Origin: Excoecaria cochinchinensis
Lineage: Eukaryota; Streptophyta; Magnoliopsida; Malpighiales; Euphorbiaceae
DNA length: 64,000 nt
Direction: 5' to 3'
NCBI GenBank assembly: GCA_947683425.1
Contig: CANTUQ010000031.1
Span: forward strand, 1,933,001-1,997,000
The translations under genes and the position numbers were made by a program. Of the stretch, positions 62,178-64,000 are shown piece after piece (position 1 is the first letter of the stretch; each line of letters opens with the position of its first letter). The notes under the pieces are model-generated. The model saw only the letters and a program-made list of their open reading frames with translations, was not told the origin of the DNA and did no database searches.

Positions 62178-62865
62178 ACCTCTCAGGGGGCAGCTAATCG
62201 AAGACTTCTTAGGGGGCAGCTAGTCGAAGACCTCTCAAGGGGCGGCGAACCGAAGACCTCTTAAGGGACGATCAACCGAAGACTTCTCAGGGAGCAGCCA
62301 GCTAATCGAAGACCTCTTAGGGGGCAACTATCCGAAGACCTCTCCCGGGCCAGCTAATCGAAGACCTCTCAGGGGGTAACTAGTCGAAGACCTCTTAGGG
62401 GGCGGCGAATCGAAGAGCTCTCAGGGGGCAATCAACCGAAGACTTCTCAGGGAGCAGCCAGCTAATCGAAGACCTCTTAGGGGGGCGATCAACCGAACAC
62501 CTCTCAGGGGGCAGCTATCCGAAGACCTCCTAGAGGGCAGCCAACGAACCGAAGACCTCCCAGGGGGCGATCAACCGAAGACTTCTTAGGGAGCAGCTAA
62601 CTAACCAAAGACCTCTCAGGGGGCGATGAACCGAAGACCTCTCAGGGGATGATCAACCAAAGACCTCTCAGGGGGCAGCCAGCCAGCCAAAGACATCTCA
62701 GGGGGGCAGCCAGTCAAAGACCTCTCAGGGGGCACCAGCAAAGTCAAAGACCTCTCAGGGGGCACAAGCTAGTCAAAGACCTCTCAGGGGGCACCAGCCA
62801 ACCATCCGAAGACCTCTCAGGGGGCAGCCGATCAACCGAAGACCTCTCAGGGGGCACCACCTCAG
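62178..62865 (+). repeat. Minisatellite, second part (unit 26-32 bp)
   Basis: About two dozen copies of the GAAGACCTCTCAGGGGGCAGC unit with variable tails (TAATC, CAACC, CAGCCAGCC), more diverse than the first part. Open frames giving RPLRG or DLSGG repeats run through it but shift frame between units. It ends about 130 bp before the 3' LTR. Confidence 0.92.
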
Positions 62866-62982
62866 AAAAGATAACATGCCAACAATCTCTTCCAGTCCAA
62901 AAAAGCGACCGCCTCAGGTACGTGTCTCTTTTCTTCTTTTCTGAATTTTGGCTCATCCAGGCACCTAAGTTCTAGGTTTCCC

Positions 62983-62997
62983 AAAATTGGGGGCAAC
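62983..62997 (+). other. Polypurine tract of giant TAT element
   Basis: AAAATTGGGGGCAAC immediately precedes the LTR start TGTAGATACC. The ATTGGGGGCAA form is common before TAT LTRs. Confidence 0.8.
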
Positions 62998-64000
62998 TGT
63001 AGATACCGGATCCTGAGGAGGTCCAAGATAAAAATTACTCGATGATGAAAGTGATACTTGCCACAAGTAAAGGTGTAGAAAATGATGTTCTCCCTGTCGA
63101 AAAATCCATTTGCTCCTCCAAAATTTGCAGTGCGAAAATTGGCATTTTTTCTCTCATTTTTTTATTATTCCTTTTTATTTTTTTTTATTTCTTTTCTTTT
63201 CTTTTTTTTTATTTTTTTTCTTTTTTTCTTTCGCGTGCCATGCATGCGGGCTGCGCCCGCATGAGGAGGTAGCACGCACAGCAGGGGCTGCGCGCGTGCG
63301 GGCGCGCACCCCTTGGGGGCGCGTCTCGCCCCTCCGCATGCGGCCTTCTTGGCCTTTTCTCTGCGCGGTCATTTTCTGCATTTTCTCTGTTGATTTTACA
63401 GTTTGATTTCACTATTTCTTTTATGTTTTTATGCTTTTTTCTGTTAACTAAAAAGAAACAGACTTTGTCTCTTGCCATTTTTGGGCAAGACAGAAAATGG
63501 CCCTAGCTCTAATTTTAGGGGGGGCTGCATTTTTTCGATGGGTGAAGAGAGAAAATTTTCTCTCAAGCAAAGGGGCAGCCGAAAAGATTTTAAAAGCAAA
63601 AAAATATTTAGAATTTTTGAGTCTAGCTTTTCTTCTTCTTTTTTCTTCAAAAATATTTTTTCATCCGAGGATTTGATTTAAGTAAGGAAAATCAATTTCC
63701 TTTATCTTGGATCATTCCTCTAAAATTATTTTCATAAAATTTCAAGAAACTTAGAATTTTTCTTAAGATATTCTTGTGTTTATCACCACAAAAATTGACA
63801 AGGAGGACGGATCAAGGCATCCTATTTTCTGATTTATAAATTCTGATGGTAAACACTTGGAACCATTTTCATTCATTTATTTCCTCCTGTATATTATTTA
63901 TTGTTATTAGTATTTTTTCCTTTTGCTACTAATACTATGTCTATTGCCTAATATTTTTGAGGTTATTAATATTGCCACTGTTGACATATTCATGTAGCTA
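62998..64000 (+). repeat. 3' LTR of giant TAT element, partial at window edge
   Basis: It matches 42785-43830 of the 5' LTR along its whole visible length, with scattered differences and small indels (for example a GC-rich island at 63240-63340 that is shorter than the 5' one). It ends at the window edge just before the microsatellite position. Confidence 0.93.

Noticed and set aside
62649..62975. Repeat protein with RPLRG and DLSGG units
   Set aside because: It is the minisatellite; the frame changes between units and there is no start context.

Overview
This window looks like plant nuclear DNA, most likely from a eudicot pericentromeric or otherwise transposon-dense region. I found no host gene. 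Nearly every base belongs to nested transposable elements: Ty3/gypsy chromoviruses of the Tekay/Del type (tRNA-iMet primer site, zinc knuckle, RT, INT and chromodomain), TAT/Ogre-type Ty3 elements (LTRs starting TGTAGACACC, tRNA-Arg primer site, TAT gag, RNase H and integrase), one broken Ty1/copia element, a CACTA transposon, and hAT-like and Mutator-like MITEs. The species cannot be named from the sequence.

Layout. 1-7260: internal region (minus strand, cut by the window edge) and 5' LTR of a decayed Tekay-like element A, with an LTR-like insertion at 5665-7153. It sits inside an older A-type LTR (7261-12606), which also holds a 4-kb solo LTR, B1 (8043-12091, TSD ACTTA). 12607-14114: part of a TAT LTR inserted in the RT of a copia element (14115-17513), whose gag carries an hAT-like MITE. 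17514-33802: a non-autonomous (LARD-like) element C with long LTRs and a 1.6-kb non-coding interior. Its left LTR holds a 5.7-kb CACTA element (17691-23416, TSD ACT) and solo LTR B2 (25769-28816, TSD ATCTA); its interior holds a Mutator-like MITE with a 9-bp TSD. 33803-39481: a plus-strand Tekay pol scrap split by a TAT solo LTR (34073-39390, TSD CACAC), itself split by a Tekay-type solo LTR E (34853-37224, TSD ACATT). 39482-42784: a plus-sense TAT LTR piece fused to a minus-sense TAT pol fragment. 42785-64000 (runs off the edge): a giant gag-only TAT element (TR-GAG-like) in plus sense, with a solo TAT LTR inside its 5' LTR and an almost intact 9.6-kb Tekay element F (52613-62177) inside its 3' minisatellite.

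How they work together. Element F encodes a full Gag-PR-RT-RH-INT-chromodomain polyprotein, broken only by two TAG codons, and its LTRs are about 99% identical. It is the youngest element seen and the kind that could mobilise the coding-less element C, whose primer site and polypurine tract match it. TAT pol machinery would similarly be needed by the gag-only element.

The most unusual signal is in the long LTRs of the Tekay families A, B, C, E and F. Although largely dissimilar in sequence, they share one architecture in the sense direction: a pyrimidine/GA-rich leader with a splice-donor-like GGTRAG (A, C, E, F), a family-specific array of CpG-rich palindromic words, a string of small hairpins whose stems differ by compensatory changes between families, and then two adjacent hairpins ending in CAG, resembling a structured 3' splice site. 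I interpret this as a conserved structured leader intron in the repeated LTR RNA. That is inference from the sequence only.
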